A stretch of 64,000 bases of DNA from assembly GCA_958439425.1 (NCBI GenBank), contig CAUBVH010000003.1, forward strand, positions 96,122-160,121, given 5' to 3'. Of this stretch, positions 29,304 through 38,040 are shown piece after piece (position 1 is the stretch's first letter; each line of letters opens with the position of its first letter). The notes under the pieces were generated by a model. The model ran no database searches. It was given only the letters and a program-made list of their open reading frames with translations, and was not told the DNA's origin. Source of the DNA: an uncultured Collinsella sp. (GTDB lineage Bacteria > Actinomycetota > Coriobacteriia > Coriobacteriales > Coriobacteriaceae). The position numbers and the translations under genes are program-made.

Positions 29304-31334
29304 CTAGGCGTCAAGGAAACGCGCGTCGTGGGCGTGTTTCTCGATATATTCGCGGCGATAGCCGACCTCGGAACCCATCAGTTCGCGCACGGCGCGATCC
29401 GCCACCACGGCGTCCTCGATCGACACACGCTGCAGAATGCGGGTCTTGGGGTCCATCGTCGTCGAGGCAAGCTGCTTGGGGTCCATCTCGCCCAAGCCCT
29501 TGTAGCGCTGGACGGTATAGCCCTTGCGCTTTTTGGTAATCTTGCCGTCCTTGGCCTTGCCGTCCTCGTCGTTATCGTCGGGGTTCAGGCCCAGACTCTG
29601 GATGGTGTCGCGCAGGATCTCGTCTTCGGGCTGGCGGCCGTTGGGATACACGTAGTGGATCTTGTTGCGCACCTTAATGCCAAAGATGGGCGGGCAGGCA
29701 ACATAGACGTAGCCGGCATCGATCAGCGGACGCATGTACTTGTAGAAGAACGTCAGCAGCAGGATGCGGATATGCGCACCGTCGACGTCTGCATCGGTCA
29801 TGATGATGATCTTGTGGTAGCGCGCCTTGGTGATATCGAAGTCGCCGCCGTCGCCGGCACTCGTCGTGACGCCGCAGCCGATCGCGGTAATCAGCGACTG
29901 GATGGTGTCACTAGAGAACGCGCGATGGTCACCAACGCGTTCGACGTTCAAAATCTTGCCGCGCAGGGGCAGAATCGCCTGGATGTCTCGGCGACGGCCG
30001 TCCTTGGCCGAACCGCCTGCCGAGTCGCCCTCTACGATGAAGAGCTCGGTCAGCTCGGCATCGCGCACCGAGCAGTCGGCGAGCTTACCGGGCAGGGACG
30101 CCGTCTCGAGCAGGCTCTTGCGGCGGGTCGCCTCGCGCGCCTTGCGGGCGGCATTGCGCGCCTTGCAGGCCTGCTGCGCCTTCTTGACGATCTCGCGAGC
30201 GGGCTTAGGGTGCTCCTCGAGGTAATCGGCGAGGCCGTCGGTCACGATCTTGAGCGTCAGCGCGCGCATATAGGAGCTGCCGAGCTTGGCCTTGGTCTGA
30301 CCCTCAAACTGCGGGTCGGGCAGCTTGACCGAGATGACAGCCGAAAGGCCCTCGCGCACATCGTCGCCGGTCAGGTTGGCGTCCTTTTCCTTGAGCAGAT
30401 TCTGCTTGCGCGCGTAGTCGTTGATCACGCGGGTAAGCGCGGTACGGAAGCCTTCGAGGTGCATGCCGCCCTCGGAGGTGTAGATGTCGTTGGCAAACGA
30501 CATGACGTTCTCGCCATAGCCGCTATTCCACTGCAGGGACACCTCGACCTCGCCCATCTTGGTCACGGGCGCGTCCGGATCAGACTTGCCCTCAATGTAG
30601 ATGGGCTCCTTAAAGGCCTCGAGGACATCCTTGCCCTCGTTGAGGAACTTGACGAAGTCGATGATGCCGCCTTCGTAGCAGAACTCCTCCACGTGGGGAG
30701 TCGCCTCGCGCTCGTCGGTCAACACGATCTTGAGGTTCTTATTGAGGAACGCCGTCTCCTGCAGACGGTTGTGCAGCGTATCGAAATCGTAGATGCAGGT
30801 CTCGAAGATCTCGTCGTCGGGCCAGAAGGTGACGGTGGTGCCCGTCGTCTCCGATGTGCCCACGATCTCCATCTTCTTGACGGTCTTGCCGCGCGAGAAT
30901 TCCATCTCGTAGACGCCGCCGTCGCGGCGGACCTGTACGACCACGCGCTTGGACAGGGCGTTGACGACGGAGATGCCCACGCCGTGCAGGCCGCCCGAGA
31001 CCTTGTAGGCCGAGTTATCGAACTTACCGCCAGCGTGCAGGATCGTCATGACGACCTCGAGCGTCGGGATCTTTTTGATAGGATGCTCGTCGACGGGGAT
31101 GCCGCGCCCGTTATCGACGACCGTGATGGAGTTGTCGGCGTGGACCGTCACCTGGATCTCGGTGCAGAAACCGGCCATGGCCTCGTCGACGGAGTTGTCA
31201 ACGATCTCCCACACCAAGTGATGCAGACCGCTGGCGCTCGTCGAACCGATATACATGCCCGGGCGCTTACGAACGGCCTCGAGACCTTCGAGAATCTTAA
31301 TCTCGCCGCCATCGTAATCGTTTTCGTTTGCCAC
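29304..31334 (-). CDS. gyrB: DNA gyrase subunit B
   Basis: 676 residues. The GHKL ATPase N-terminal domain has VWEIVDNSVDEAMAG (the Asn/Glu pair), ADNSITVVDNGRGIPVDEHP and GGLHGVGISVVNALS. The Toprim domain has FIVEGDSAGGSAKDGRRRD and MTDADVDGAHIRILLLT. The C-terminal GyrA-interacting part has YKGLGEMDPKQLAS. No large insert. GTG at 31334 follows AAGGAGG with 4-nt spacing. A terminator lies between it and dciA, so gyrB probably has its own promoter. Confidence 0.97.
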   Translation of the reverse strand: MANENDYDGGEIKILEGLEAVRKRPGMYIGSTSASGLHHLVWEIVDNSVDEAMAGFCTEIQVTVHADNSITVVDNGRGIPVDEHPIKKIPTLEVVMTILHAGGKFDNSAYKVSGGLHGVGISVVNALSKRVVVQVRRDGGVYEMEFSRGKTVKKMEIVGTSETTGTTVTFWPDDEIFETCIYDFDTLHNRLQETAFLNKNLKIVLTDEREATPHVEEFCYEGGIIDFVKFLNEGKDVLEAFKEPIYIEGKSDPDAPVTKMGEVEVSLQWNSGYGENVMSFANDIYTSEGGMHLEGFRTALTRVINDYARKQNLLKEKDANLTGDDVREGLSAVISVKLPDPQFEGQTKAKLGSSYMRALTLKIVTDGLADYLEEHPKPAREIVKKAQQACKARNAARKAREATRRKSLLETASLPGKLADCSVRDAELTELFIVEGDSAGGSAKDGRRRDIQAILPLRGKILNVERVGDHRAFSSDTIQSLITAIGCGVTTSAGDGGDFDITKARYHKIIIMTDADVDGAHIRILLLTFFYKYMRPLIDAGYVYVACPPIFGIKVRNKIHYVYPNGRQPEDEILRDTIQSLGLNPDDNDEDGKAKDGKITKKRKGYTVQRYKGLGEMDPKQLASTTMDPKTRILQRVSIEDAVVADRAVRELMGSEVGYRREYIEKHAHDARFLDA

Positions 31335-31390
31335 ACGTCCTCCTTCAGTTAAGAAAATGTGTACAGCCTTACTAGTTTATCGTAAAAAAA

Positions 31391-31410
31391 TACCCTCGGG
31401 AACGAGGGTA
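31391..31410 (-). terminator. Terminator between dciA and gyrB
   Basis: TACCCTCG and CGAGGGTA pair across a 4-nt loop, and seven T residues follow on the minus strand (31384-31390). It closes the dnaA-to-dciA run. Confidence 0.88.
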
Positions 31411-31439
31411 TTTGGCTCTACAAGGCCACCAGATGCGAT

Positions 31440-32003
31440 TTAAGGCTCTTTTTTGCTCTGCACGCCCTTGGCCCACTCGGCACTGGCTCTCATGGCATTC
31501 TCGAGGGCCTCGCGCAGTTTTTGGTCTTCGATGGGCGCCACTTGGCGCTCGATCTCGGCGCGCTCGGCATCGCTGAGGTCGGCGTGCGGAGCCGGCGGGC
31601 GCTCGGTCGTCGCCGGGCGCAGGCGCTCCTTGGCGGCGGGTGGCGTGTGACCGGGCGCGGTGGTTTTGAACACCAGGCCGTCCACATGCGCACCGGCGCG
31701 CTCCATGCGCGCGCGGATGATCTCGCGCAACAGCGTCATTTCCTGCGTCCACGAGGGCGAGTCGAGATACACCAGCAGCTCATTGGACTCGGGCAGGTAA
31801 CGCAGTCCCGTCACATGCCGCCCCTCGCGCGTGCCCGAGCACACCGCGTTCCATGCGCGATAGACCGTGCGCGACTCCTCGGCGGCCTCCATCTGCGCAC
31901 GGCGCTTAGGCGTTGCAGCCGCCAGGATGCGCTGGCGCTCTGCGTTCAAAAACCCGCTGAAGGCGACTGTCTCGCTCTCGCGCTCGTAATTAGCACGTCT
32001 CAC
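31440..32003 (-). CDS. dciA: DciA-type helicase-loader protein (DUF721)
   Basis: 187 residues. The central KH-like DUF721 domain is seen around ESRTVYRAWNAVCSGTREGR, GLRYLPESNELLVYLDSPSW and LLREIIRARM. The C-terminal third is charged and probably disordered. DciA proteins help load DnaB in bacteria lacking DnaC/DnaI, and no dnaC or dnaI is in this window. GTG at 32003 lies inside the recF end (14-nt overlap), so the two are translationally coupled. The place after recF is typical in actinobacteria. Confidence 0.85.
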   Translation of the reverse strand: MRRANYERESETVAFSGFLNAERQRILAAATPKRRAQMEAAEESRTVYRAWNAVCSGTREGRHVTGLRYLPESNELLVYLDSPSWTQEMTLLREIIRARMERAGAHVDGLVFKTTAPGHTPPAAKERLRPATTERPPAPHADLSDAERAEIERQVAPIEDQKLREALENAMRASAEWAKGVQSKKEP

Positions 32004-33096
32004 CCATGCTCACCACCTTGGCTCGATCAAGCAGGTCATCGGTAAAGTACCCCAGGTTGGTCGTGGTTATGACCGTCTGGATATCATCGCCAATCAGCCG
32101 CAGGAAAGCGCCGCGACGCTCGCCGTCGAGCTCGCTCATCACGTCGTCCAGAAGCAGCAGTGGGGCGGTGCCCAGGACATCGCGAGCCACGGCAACCTCG
32201 GCCACCTTCCAGGACAGCACCAGCGTGCGCTGCTGTCCTTGGCTGGCAAATGAACGGGCGGAGCGACCCGCCACGGTGAACTCGATCTCGTCGCGATGCG
32301 GTCCCACCAACGTCACGCCGCGGCGAATTTCCTCGTCGGCATGCTCGTCAAGGGCAGCCAGCATGCGCTCGTACGCCCAACCCTTCAGCTCTTCGCGATC
32401 CTCGACCTGGGGTAAATCCCCCAGCGTGGACGCATAGGTCACGTTGGCAACCTCGCCGGACGCCACTTGCCCGTAGGCAGTGTGCACATGGCCCGCCAGC
32501 CGGTCGAGTAGGGCCAACCGGTGCACGAGCAGGGCCGAGCCCGCGCGAGCAATCGAATCGTTCCACGCGCCGAGCATCTCGCGACAGCACCAGGTCTCCT
32601 TGAGCAGGGCGTTACGCTGGGTCACGCAGCGCCCATAGGTGCTCGCAAGATCGGCATAACGCACGCTCAGCTGCATGCCAAAGTCATCGAGGGCGGCGCG
32701 GCGCACACTGGCGCCTCGCTTAACCATGTCCAGATGGTCGGGGCAAAACAGCACGCTCGGCAGAATCCCGCGCACACCGGCGGCAGAGCATCTCTTGCCG
32801 TTGCGACTAAACGAGCGCTTACCGTCCTCCGCGCTCAATCCCATATCAAGCACGCGGCCGTCGCCCTCGAGCCTCAGCTCGATCTTGCACGAGCCCACGC
32901 CGTCATGGACGAGCTCGGCTGCGGTCGGATGCCTAAACGAGGCGCCGCTCGTCAGCAGCTGCAGCGCCTCTATGAGATTGGTCTTTCCCGCCGCGTTGGG
33001 TCCCGCAAGTATCGTCACGCCCTCGTCCAGGGCAAGGCGATAGCTATCGAAGCTGCGGTAGTGCGCGACGGAAAGATCGCGGGCGAACATGGTCAT
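31990..33096 (-). CDS. recF: DNA replication/repair protein RecF
   Basis: 368 residues. RecF is an SMC-like ATPase that helps load RecA at gaps. Walker A is GPNAAGKTNLIEAL, the signature region is SQGQQRTLVLSWKVAEVA, and Walker B is PLLLLDDVMSELD. FARDLSVAHYRSF at the start is typical. Two in-frame ATGs, 33096 and 33090, are both possible; neither has a clear ribosome binding site. It begins 9 nt after the dnaN stop. Confidence 0.95.
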   Translation of the reverse strand: MTMFARDLSVAHYRSFDSYRLALDEGVTILAGPNAAGKTNLIEALQLLTSGASFRHPTAAELVHDGVGSCKIELRLEGDGRVLDMGLSAEDGKRSFSRNGKRCSAAGVRGILPSVLFCPDHLDMVKRGASVRRAALDDFGMQLSVRYADLASTYGRCVTQRNALLKETWCCREMLGAWNDSIARAGSALLVHRLALLDRLAGHVHTAYGQVASGEVANVTYASTLGDLPQVEDREELKGWAYERMLAALDEHADEEIRRGVTLVGPHRDEIEFTVAGRSARSFASQGQQRTLVLSWKVAEVAVARDVLGTAPLLLLDDVMSELDGERRGAFLRLIGDDIQTVITTTNLGYFTDDLLDRAKVVSMGETC

Positions 33097-33105
33097 GGCG
33101 CAGCG

Positions 33106-34209
33106 CTAGATGCGGACCGGCATGACCAGGTACAGGTAGTTGATCTTGTCGTAGGACTTGAAGATGCCCGCCTGCGAGTAGCTCTTGAGCTCCAGCGTGA
33201 TCTCCTTCTCCTTGGACAGGGCATTGAGGCAGCCGAAGATGTAGTGGTAGTTGAAGGCGATGGTACCCGACTCGCCCTCAGCCTCGACATCGATCGTCTC
33301 CTGCGCAAGGTCCTGGTCATTGGAAATGGAGGACAGGCCCATCTGCCCGTTCTCGACATCGATCTCGAACTTGACGGCGGGGTTGGCGCTCGCGATAACG
33401 GCCACGCGCTTGAGGGCGGCGTTAAAGGCGGCGACATCGATCTTGACGCTCGTCACGCACGAATCGGGGATGAGCTGCTTGTAGTTGGGGTACACGCCCT
33501 CGATGCGACGCGACACGTAGGTGGTGTTGCCGGCCTCGAAGACGACCTGGGTGTCGGTAGCCCCGATCATGATGGTCGCCTGGCTGGCCATGATGTTCAG
33601 CGCGTCGTTAAAGGCATCGGCCGGAACGTTGAGCTCAAAGGAGCCCTCGAGGGTCGAGGTCTCGACCTGCGTATCGCACACGGCCAAGCGGAAGGAATCG
33701 GTCGCCACCAGGCGTACGGTGTTGTTCTCGACCTTCATGTGCACGCCGCCCAGGATGGGGCGAGCCTTGTCGGTCGAGGTGACGCGCCACACGCGGCCGA
33801 CCATTTCGGACAAGACATCGGTCGGCAGCTCCACGGCACTCTCGATGGCATAGGCCGGAAACTCGGGGAAGTCATTGGCATCGAGCGTGTTCAGCCTAAA
33901 AGAGCTCTTCTCGCAACCAATCAGCACCTGGCGCTCGGACAGCTCAAAGGTGACCGGGGCATCGGGGAGGGTCTTGGTGATATTGGAGAGCATCTTACAG
34001 GGGATAACCATCTCGCCCTCTTCTTCGACATGCGCCGCGATGCGATGACGGATCGAGATAGTGTAGTTAGAGGTCTGGAATTCCAAGATGCCGTCTTGGG
34101 CCTTAACGAGCACGCCCGACAGGATGGGAAGGGTGGATGCCGAAGCGACACCCTTCATAACGACGCCGATGGCTTGTGTAAGCGAGCTCTGGCTGACGGT
34201 GAACTTCAT
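33106..34209 (-). CDS. dnaN: DNA polymerase III sliding clamp (beta subunit)
   Basis: 367 residues with three clamp domains. It starts MKFTVSQSSLTQAIGVVMKG. PILGGVHMKVENNTVRLVATDSFRLA is the conserved domain-2 region, and the C-terminal YLVMPVRI matches the family's MPM/VR(L/I) end. It is the processivity factor for replication. The 239 bp between it and dnaA hold candidate origin elements. Confidence 0.96.
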   Translation of the reverse strand: MKFTVSQSSLTQAIGVVMKGVASASTLPILSGVLVKAQDGILEFQTSNYTISIRHRIAAHVEEEGEMVIPCKMLSNITKTLPDAPVTFELSERQVLIGCEKSSFRLNTLDANDFPEFPAYAIESAVELPTDVLSEMVGRVWRVTSTDKARPILGGVHMKVENNTVRLVATDSFRLAVCDTQVETSTLEGSFELNVPADAFNDALNIMASQATIMIGATDTQVVFEAGNTTYVSRRIEGVYPNYKQLIPDSCVTSVKIDVAAFNAALKRVAVIASANPAVKFEIDVENGQMGLSSISNDQDLAQETIDVEAEGESGTIAFNYHYIFGCLNALSKEKEITLELKSYSQAGIFKSYDKINYLYLVMPVRI

Positions 34210-34256
34210 CTTTTAATACCTTTCTATAGATATAAATATCTTAATAATAGTAATAG
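34210..34256. other. Candidate DNA-unwinding element of oriC
   Basis: Forty-seven nt are almost entirely A and T (TATAGATATAAATATC and TTAATAATAGTAATAG are contained) in an otherwise G+C-rich region. It lies directly upstream of dnaN, next to a cluster of DnaA-box-like 9-mers (34269-34432). This is the usual layout of an actinobacterial dnaA-dnaN origin. Confidence 0.55.
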
Positions 34257-34268
34257 CACTGATGAAAC

Positions 34269-34432
34269 TGTTGATTACTCCCAAAGACGCAGGTCAGACC
34301 AAGAAAGAGAATCGACAGCAACCTGTGTGCAACAGGGGTGGTTTTCCACGTTCAAAACCTGCGCAAAACTTTTCATCACCGCGGGTTGGGTTTTAGACAC
34401 CTTATGCCCGTGGTTTCGACAAGTTTTCAACA
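34269..34432. other. Candidate DnaA-box cluster (dnaA-dnaN gap)
   Basis: The 9-mers are TGTTGATTA (34269-34277), TTTTCCACG (34342-34350), GTTTCGACA (34413-34421) and TTTTCAACA (34424-34432). The last recurs at 36492, 37625 and 37678. They deviate from TTATCCACA at a consistent place (A for C at position 6). Confidence 0.5.
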
Positions 34433-34447
34433 GGTGTCTCTATTTCC

Positions 34448-36172
34448 CTACGAGCGCAGTGTAATTTTATCGCGCAGCGACTTGAGGTCTTCGGTGACGG
34501 TGCGGTCTTCCTGGATCATCTTCTGGACCTTTTTGTAACTCGTGCTGACGGTCGAGTGGTTGCGGTTGCCAAATTCGGCGCCCACCGCCGTGGTCGTCAT
34601 CTCGCACATCTCGATGGCCAGGTAGATAGCGATATGGCGTGCTTTGGCGATATTGGCGTTGCGACGCGGGCCGATGAGCTCCTCGTGCGTCACGCCGTAC
34701 TGCTCTTCGATGACGGACTGAACCGTCTGGACGTTGATCTTTTTGGCCGATGTGTCAAAGTACTGGCTGGCGATGGCGTCGATATCGTCAAAGGTGAGCT
34801 CCCCGCCCTCGCGCTCGCGGTCGCCCGCCTCGCCGGCGCAGCGCTCGCAAAAGCTCTCGAGTTCGCGGATGTTGGTGCCCGAGACCTCGGCCATGTGTTT
34901 AAAGTGCTCGTCGGTTAGGTGCCCGCCGTCGCCGCCATAGGCCGCCAGCAGCGAGTCGTCGCCTGCCTCGGGAGCGGCGACGATGGTGTTCTCGTAATAG
35001 CGCTGCAAGATCTTGTATTTCATTTCGTAGCTGGGCTCTGCGACCAGGCAGAGCATGCCGGCGTTGAAGCGGCTGGTTAGACGCTCGTCCATGCTCAGGT
35101 CCTTGGGGGCGCGGTCTGCCGCGATGACGACCTTCTTGTTGTTGCGGATGAACTCGTCCATGAGCTGGAAAAAGTAGTCCACGCTCGCGCGCTTGCCGAT
35201 GATGTTTTGGATGTCGTCGATGATGAGCACGTCCACGCCGTGGTACGCCTGCATGATGGGGGCGTTGCTCTTCTTTTGGCGGTCGAACTCGGTCATCAGG
35301 TCGTCCAGATATGCCTGGGAGTTGGCATACTTGACCTTGATCTCGGGCGACTTTTCGGCGAGCTCGTTTTTGATGGCAAGCAGCAGGTGCGTCTTGCCCA
35401 GGCCCGATTTGCCGTAGATGAACAGTGATGTGCACGTGCCCCGCTCGTCCGCGAGGGCGGCAAACTTGAGTGCCGAGCGATAGGCATGGCTGTTCTCGGG
35501 GCCGTAGACAAAGTTCTCAAAGGTAAATTTTGAGTTCGCGGCGAGCGGGGCTCCATCCGCATTCTGCTCGGCCGGTACGGTCGGTGCTGGCATGGGTGAA
35601 GCGGGGGTCGCAGCTTGCGTGGACTTAGTCGGCGCTCCGCCCTTCATCTGGTTCATCATGCGACGAAAATCATCGGCCGAGAGCGTGTTCTTGATTGCAA
35701 TGCCCGAATCCGCGCCCGCCGCTGCGTCGTGAGCGATGGGCATGTGCGTGACGGGCGCGTTCGTTGACGTCGCCGCCGCGGTCGGCAACGGTGTCATGGT
35801 TTCACGGGAAACATCGCCGTGCTGGTGCTCGATTGTCGGCACGTCGCCTGCGGAGGCCGGCGCCGCCGGGGAAGCAGCGAGGGCCGTGGCGGGCGCCGTC
35901 GCGGCAGCGGATTCCGTCGCGGCGCCTTGCGGTGCCACGATGTCGAGCGCAATCGGTGCAAAGGCGATTTCTTCCAGATAGGCCTCAATGGTCGGCTGAT
36001 GCTTTTTGAGCTGCGCGATGGCAAAGCGCGAGGGGGCCTCGATCGTGAGCGTATCTTCGGTTAGGCTTATGGCGCGCGATTGCCCCAGCATGTTGATGAG
36101 GCGTGCATCTTGGCCGTCGCGCTGGCAAAAGGCGATGGCATCCCCCAGGATGATGCTTGCTTCCTCGTCCAC
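34448..36172 (-). CDS. dnaA: Chromosomal replication initiator protein DnaA
   Basis: 574 residues. Domain I (1-75) is followed by a long Ala/Pro/Thr-rich domain II (about 85-230). The AAA+ domain has Walker A YGKSGLGKTHLL, Walker B VLIIDDIQNI and the SRF region DERLTSRF. It carries an insert rich in Gly and Asp (EAGDDSLLAAYGGDGG) before the arginine-finger half. Domain IV ends with the signature EMTTTAVGAEFGNRNHSTVS. In that signature the usual RDHTTV reads RNHSTV, changing two DNA-contacting residues (about 538 and 540). GTG at 36172 follows GGGAGA. A degenerate parS lies in its 5' third (35798-35813). Confidence 0.96.
   Translation of the reverse strand: MDEEASIILGDAIAFCQRDGQDARLINMLGQSRAISLTEDTLTIEAPSRFAIAQLKKHQPTIEAYLEEIAFAPIALDIVAPQGAATESAAATAPATALAASPAAPASAGDVPTIEHQHGDVSRETMTPLPTAAATSTNAPVTHMPIAHDAAAGADSGIAIKNTLSADDFRRMMNQMKGGAPTKSTQAATPASPMPAPTVPAEQNADGAPLAANSKFTFENFVYGPENSHAYRSALKFAALADERGTCTSLFIYGKSGLGKTHLLLAIKNELAEKSPEIKVKYANSQAYLDDLMTEFDRQKKSNAPIMQAYHGVDVLIIDDIQNIIGKRASVDYFFQLMDEFIRNNKKVVIAADRAPKDLSMDERLTSRFNAGMLCLVAEPSYEMKYKILQRYYENTIVAAPEAGDDSLLAAYGGDGGHLTDEHFKHMAEVSGTNIRELESFCERCAGEAGDREREGGELTFDDIDAIASQYFDTSAKKINVQTVQSVIEEQYGVTHEELIGPRRNANIAKARHIAIYLAIEMCEMTTTAVGAEFGNRNHSTVSTSYKKVQKMIQEDRTVTEDLKSLRDKITLRS
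35798..35813. promoter_or_regulatory. Degenerate parS inside dnaA
   Basis: GGTTTCACGGGAAACA differs from TGTTTCACGTGAAACA at 2 of 16 positions. In dnaA it encodes Val-Ser-Arg-Glu-Thr, the peptide a coding parS gives in this frame. Confidence 0.5.
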
Positions 36173-36187
36173 TATCTCTCCCGTTCT

Positions 36188-37540
36188 TTAGCTCTGAGCT
36201 CGCACGCGAGCGGCGCCGAGTTCGGTCAGATGGTATTTCTGGCCATGCTTGATGACCAAGCCGGCCTGCGCCAAGTCATTGAGCGTGCGTGACCAAGTGG
36301 GGGCCGAGTTTCCAAACGCCCTCGCCAGATCGGTAGCACCGCACGCTTGATTTTGCGCCAGATAGCCCAGCGCGGCGTTGCCGCGATCGCTTACGAACAC
36401 GTCCGGTTGTGGCTGCGCATACTGATTTGCTGCATTAGGATACATCATTTGAGCTGCTGGTTGTTGAGAACTCTGCATCGGCGGCATTTGCTGTTGAAAA
36501 CTTTGAGGCCACTGTTGGTAAGGCTGCGGAGGCATCTGCTGGGCCCAGGGGTTGTACTGCTGCTGCGGCATCTGCTGGTACGGCTGCTGATATCCCTGCT
36601 GGTACTGCTGCGGGAACTGCTGGCCATACCCCAGTGGCTGCATCTGCTGATATGGATATCCCTGTTGGTACGGCTGGTAGCCCATTTGCTGGCTACCCGG
36701 TGCCCCCGTCGCCTGCTGCATTGCTGCTGTATCCTGATCCGCCAGCGGCATGGCCTGTGGCACGTTTGGCGGCATCGACATCGATGCCGCCTGGGGCTCT
36801 TGTGTAGGAAGCATTCCGGGCTGCTGCATCTGTCCCACGCGGGGCTGCATCTGTTGCGTTGCCATGGGCTGCTGCGCAAAAGCTCCCGGCAGGGGATATG
36901 CGGGCTGCTCCGTCTCGGGCCGCACGGCAGCACCGCGCCCACCGGCGCGTTCGATTTCCTGCACGCGTTTAGGGTCCAGGCTTACCGTAACCACGGTGCC
37001 GTTGCCCATATTGTCCTCGATGGACACGGCCCCGCCGGCGTTTTCCAAATACTCCTGCACCATGGGAAACCCTGCTCCTGTTCCACGGATATAGCGCTTC
37101 ATCTTGCTGTTTGCGCTGGTAACGCCAAAGTCGAAAGCGCGCTCCTTGTCGTCGATGCCGGGTCCTTGATCAGCAAAGCGGATGGTGTCTCCGCCGTCCA
37201 GAATCGAGATGATGGGCTCGGCAAAGTGTGCGTGGATAAAGTTTTCGACAATCTCGCGGATGACCATGAGCGAGATGTGGCCACCTTGCTCTTTCATACA
37301 CTGGTAGACGGTGTTGGTCGTCTCTTCCAAATACGTGCGGACATCTTGCGGATCAATGACGATCACACGCGGTGTCGACAGCATGTCGTCATAGACGGCG
37401 ATGCGCGCGGCGTACATGGCTTTTGGCGCCTGCGTGGTCGTCTGCTCGCCTTCCTTACGCTCTTCGCGCACGCCAGTGATGTGCTCGTTGTCGGGTGCCG
37501 GGTCTCCGGAATCGACCATGGTGTAAAAGTCGTCAGACAT
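36188..37540 (-). CDS. GHKL-ATPase protein with Gln/Pro-rich linker and C-terminal winged-helix-like domain
   Basis: 450 residues. After a charged N-terminus, residues about 90-195 form a histidine-kinase-type ATP-binding fold: N box IREIVENFIHAHF, G1 ADQGPGID, G2 RGTGAGFPMVQEYL, G3 GNGTVVTVSL. Residues about 215-375 are low complexity, mostly Gln, Pro, Met, Tyr (QPYQQMPQQQYNPWAQQ). The last 70 (DRGNAALGYLAQNQACGATD to HLTELGAARVRA) read as a winged-helix DNA-binding domain. No phospho-acceptor His domain is visible, so it is not a normal sensor kinase; anti-sigma-type kinases have similar ATPase domains. It lies 15 nt upstream of dnaA on the same strand and is likely co-transcribed with it. 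Role unknown; control of initiation is an inference from position. Confidence 0.85.
   Translation of the reverse strand: MSDDFYTMVDSGDPAPDNEHITGVREERKEGEQTTTQAPKAMYAARIAVYDDMLSTPRVIVIDPQDVRTYLEETTNTVYQCMKEQGGHISLMVIREIVENFIHAHFAEPIISILDGGDTIRFADQGPGIDDKERAFDFGVTSANSKMKRYIRGTGAGFPMVQEYLENAGGAVSIEDNMGNGTVVTVSLDPKRVQEIERAGGRGAAVRPETEQPAYPLPGAFAQQPMATQQMQPRVGQMQQPGMLPTQEPQAASMSMPPNVPQAMPLADQDTAAMQQATGAPGSQQMGYQPYQQGYPYQQMQPLGYGQQFPQQYQQGYQQPYQQMPQQQYNPWAQQMPPQPYQQWPQSFQQQMPPMQSSQQPAAQMMYPNAANQYAQPQPDVFVSDRGNAALGYLAQNQACGATDLARAFGNSAPTWSRTLNDLAQAGLVIKHGQKYHLTELGAARVRAQS
36462..36500. other. Two DnaA-box-like 9-mers inside the GHKL gene
   Basis: TGTTGAGAA (36462-36470) and TGTTGAAAA (36492-36500) are the reverse complements of TTCTCAACA and TTTTCAACA, the same words found in the gaps at 34.4 and 37.6 kb. 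Confidence 0.35.
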
Positions 37541-37783
37541 GCCGCTCGCAATCTTTCAAAAGGTTTCGAACAAATAGTAGCTCACCGTGCAATGTTTCTC
37601 ATCTTTCGACAACTTTCCAAAACCTGTTGAAAACTTTGGAAAACGGACGAAAAGTTCTCAACATTGCCAACATGACCTGTTGAAAACTCGATGAAATACC
37701 GTGAAAAGTTGCCATGTACCGCTAAATCGAGCTCGGCTTATGGGGGAACCGTGTGAACTGCGCAACCTTTTACCTTTGATTTC
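37541..37783. other. Candidate oriC half: DnaA-box-like repeats upstream of the GHKL gene
   Basis: This is most of the 345-bp divergent gap between the GHKL gene and rpmH. 9-mers: CTTTCGACA (37603-37611), TGTTGAAAA (37625-37633), TTCTCAACA (37655-37663) and TGTTGAAAA (37678-37686). Both TGTTGAAAA copies are preceded by CC. The stretch 37560-37720 is A+T-rich. No gene is visible. Confidence 0.5.
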
Positions 37784-37813
37784 TTGACATTTGAACATTG
37801 ATTTCCCTACAAT
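37784..37813 (+). promoter_or_regulatory. Promoter of rpmH-rnpA
   Basis: TTGACA (37784-37789) and TACAAT (37808-37813) are 18 nt apart; rpmH starts about 73 nt downstream of the -10. Confidence 0.8.
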
Positions 37814-37885
37814 CTTCAAGCTCACGTGTCTATATCTGCGTCCGCGCCCCCGCGGACACTCGAAATGCAGCAGGAGGAACTTAAG

Positions 37886-38020
37886 ATGAAGCGTACGTAT
37901 CAGCCTAATAAGCGTAAGCGTGCCAAGACCCATGGCTTCCGTGCCCGTATGGCCACCAAGGGTGGTCGTGCCGTGCTCGCCCGTCGTCGCGCCAAGGGCC
38001 GCAAGCGTCTCACTGTCTAG
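37886..38020 (+). CDS. rpmH: Ribosomal protein bL34
   Basis: 44 residues, MKRTYQPNKRKRAKTHGFRA and then a strongly basic C-terminus (RRRAKGRKRLTV). Start ATG 37886 lies behind CAGGAGGAA. First gene of the rightward origin-side operon; very small and typical. Confidence 0.97.
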   Translation: MKRTYQPNKRKRAKTHGFRARMATKGGRAVLARRRAKGRKRLTV

Positions 38021-38040
38021 CAGCGATACACACATCTCGC

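Noticed and set aside
36545..36880. Gln-rich repeats of the GHKL protein as a microsatellite error
   Set aside because: Codons are mixed (CAG, CAA, CCG, ATG, TAC) and the frame stays open to a sensible C-terminal domain, so the linker is real.
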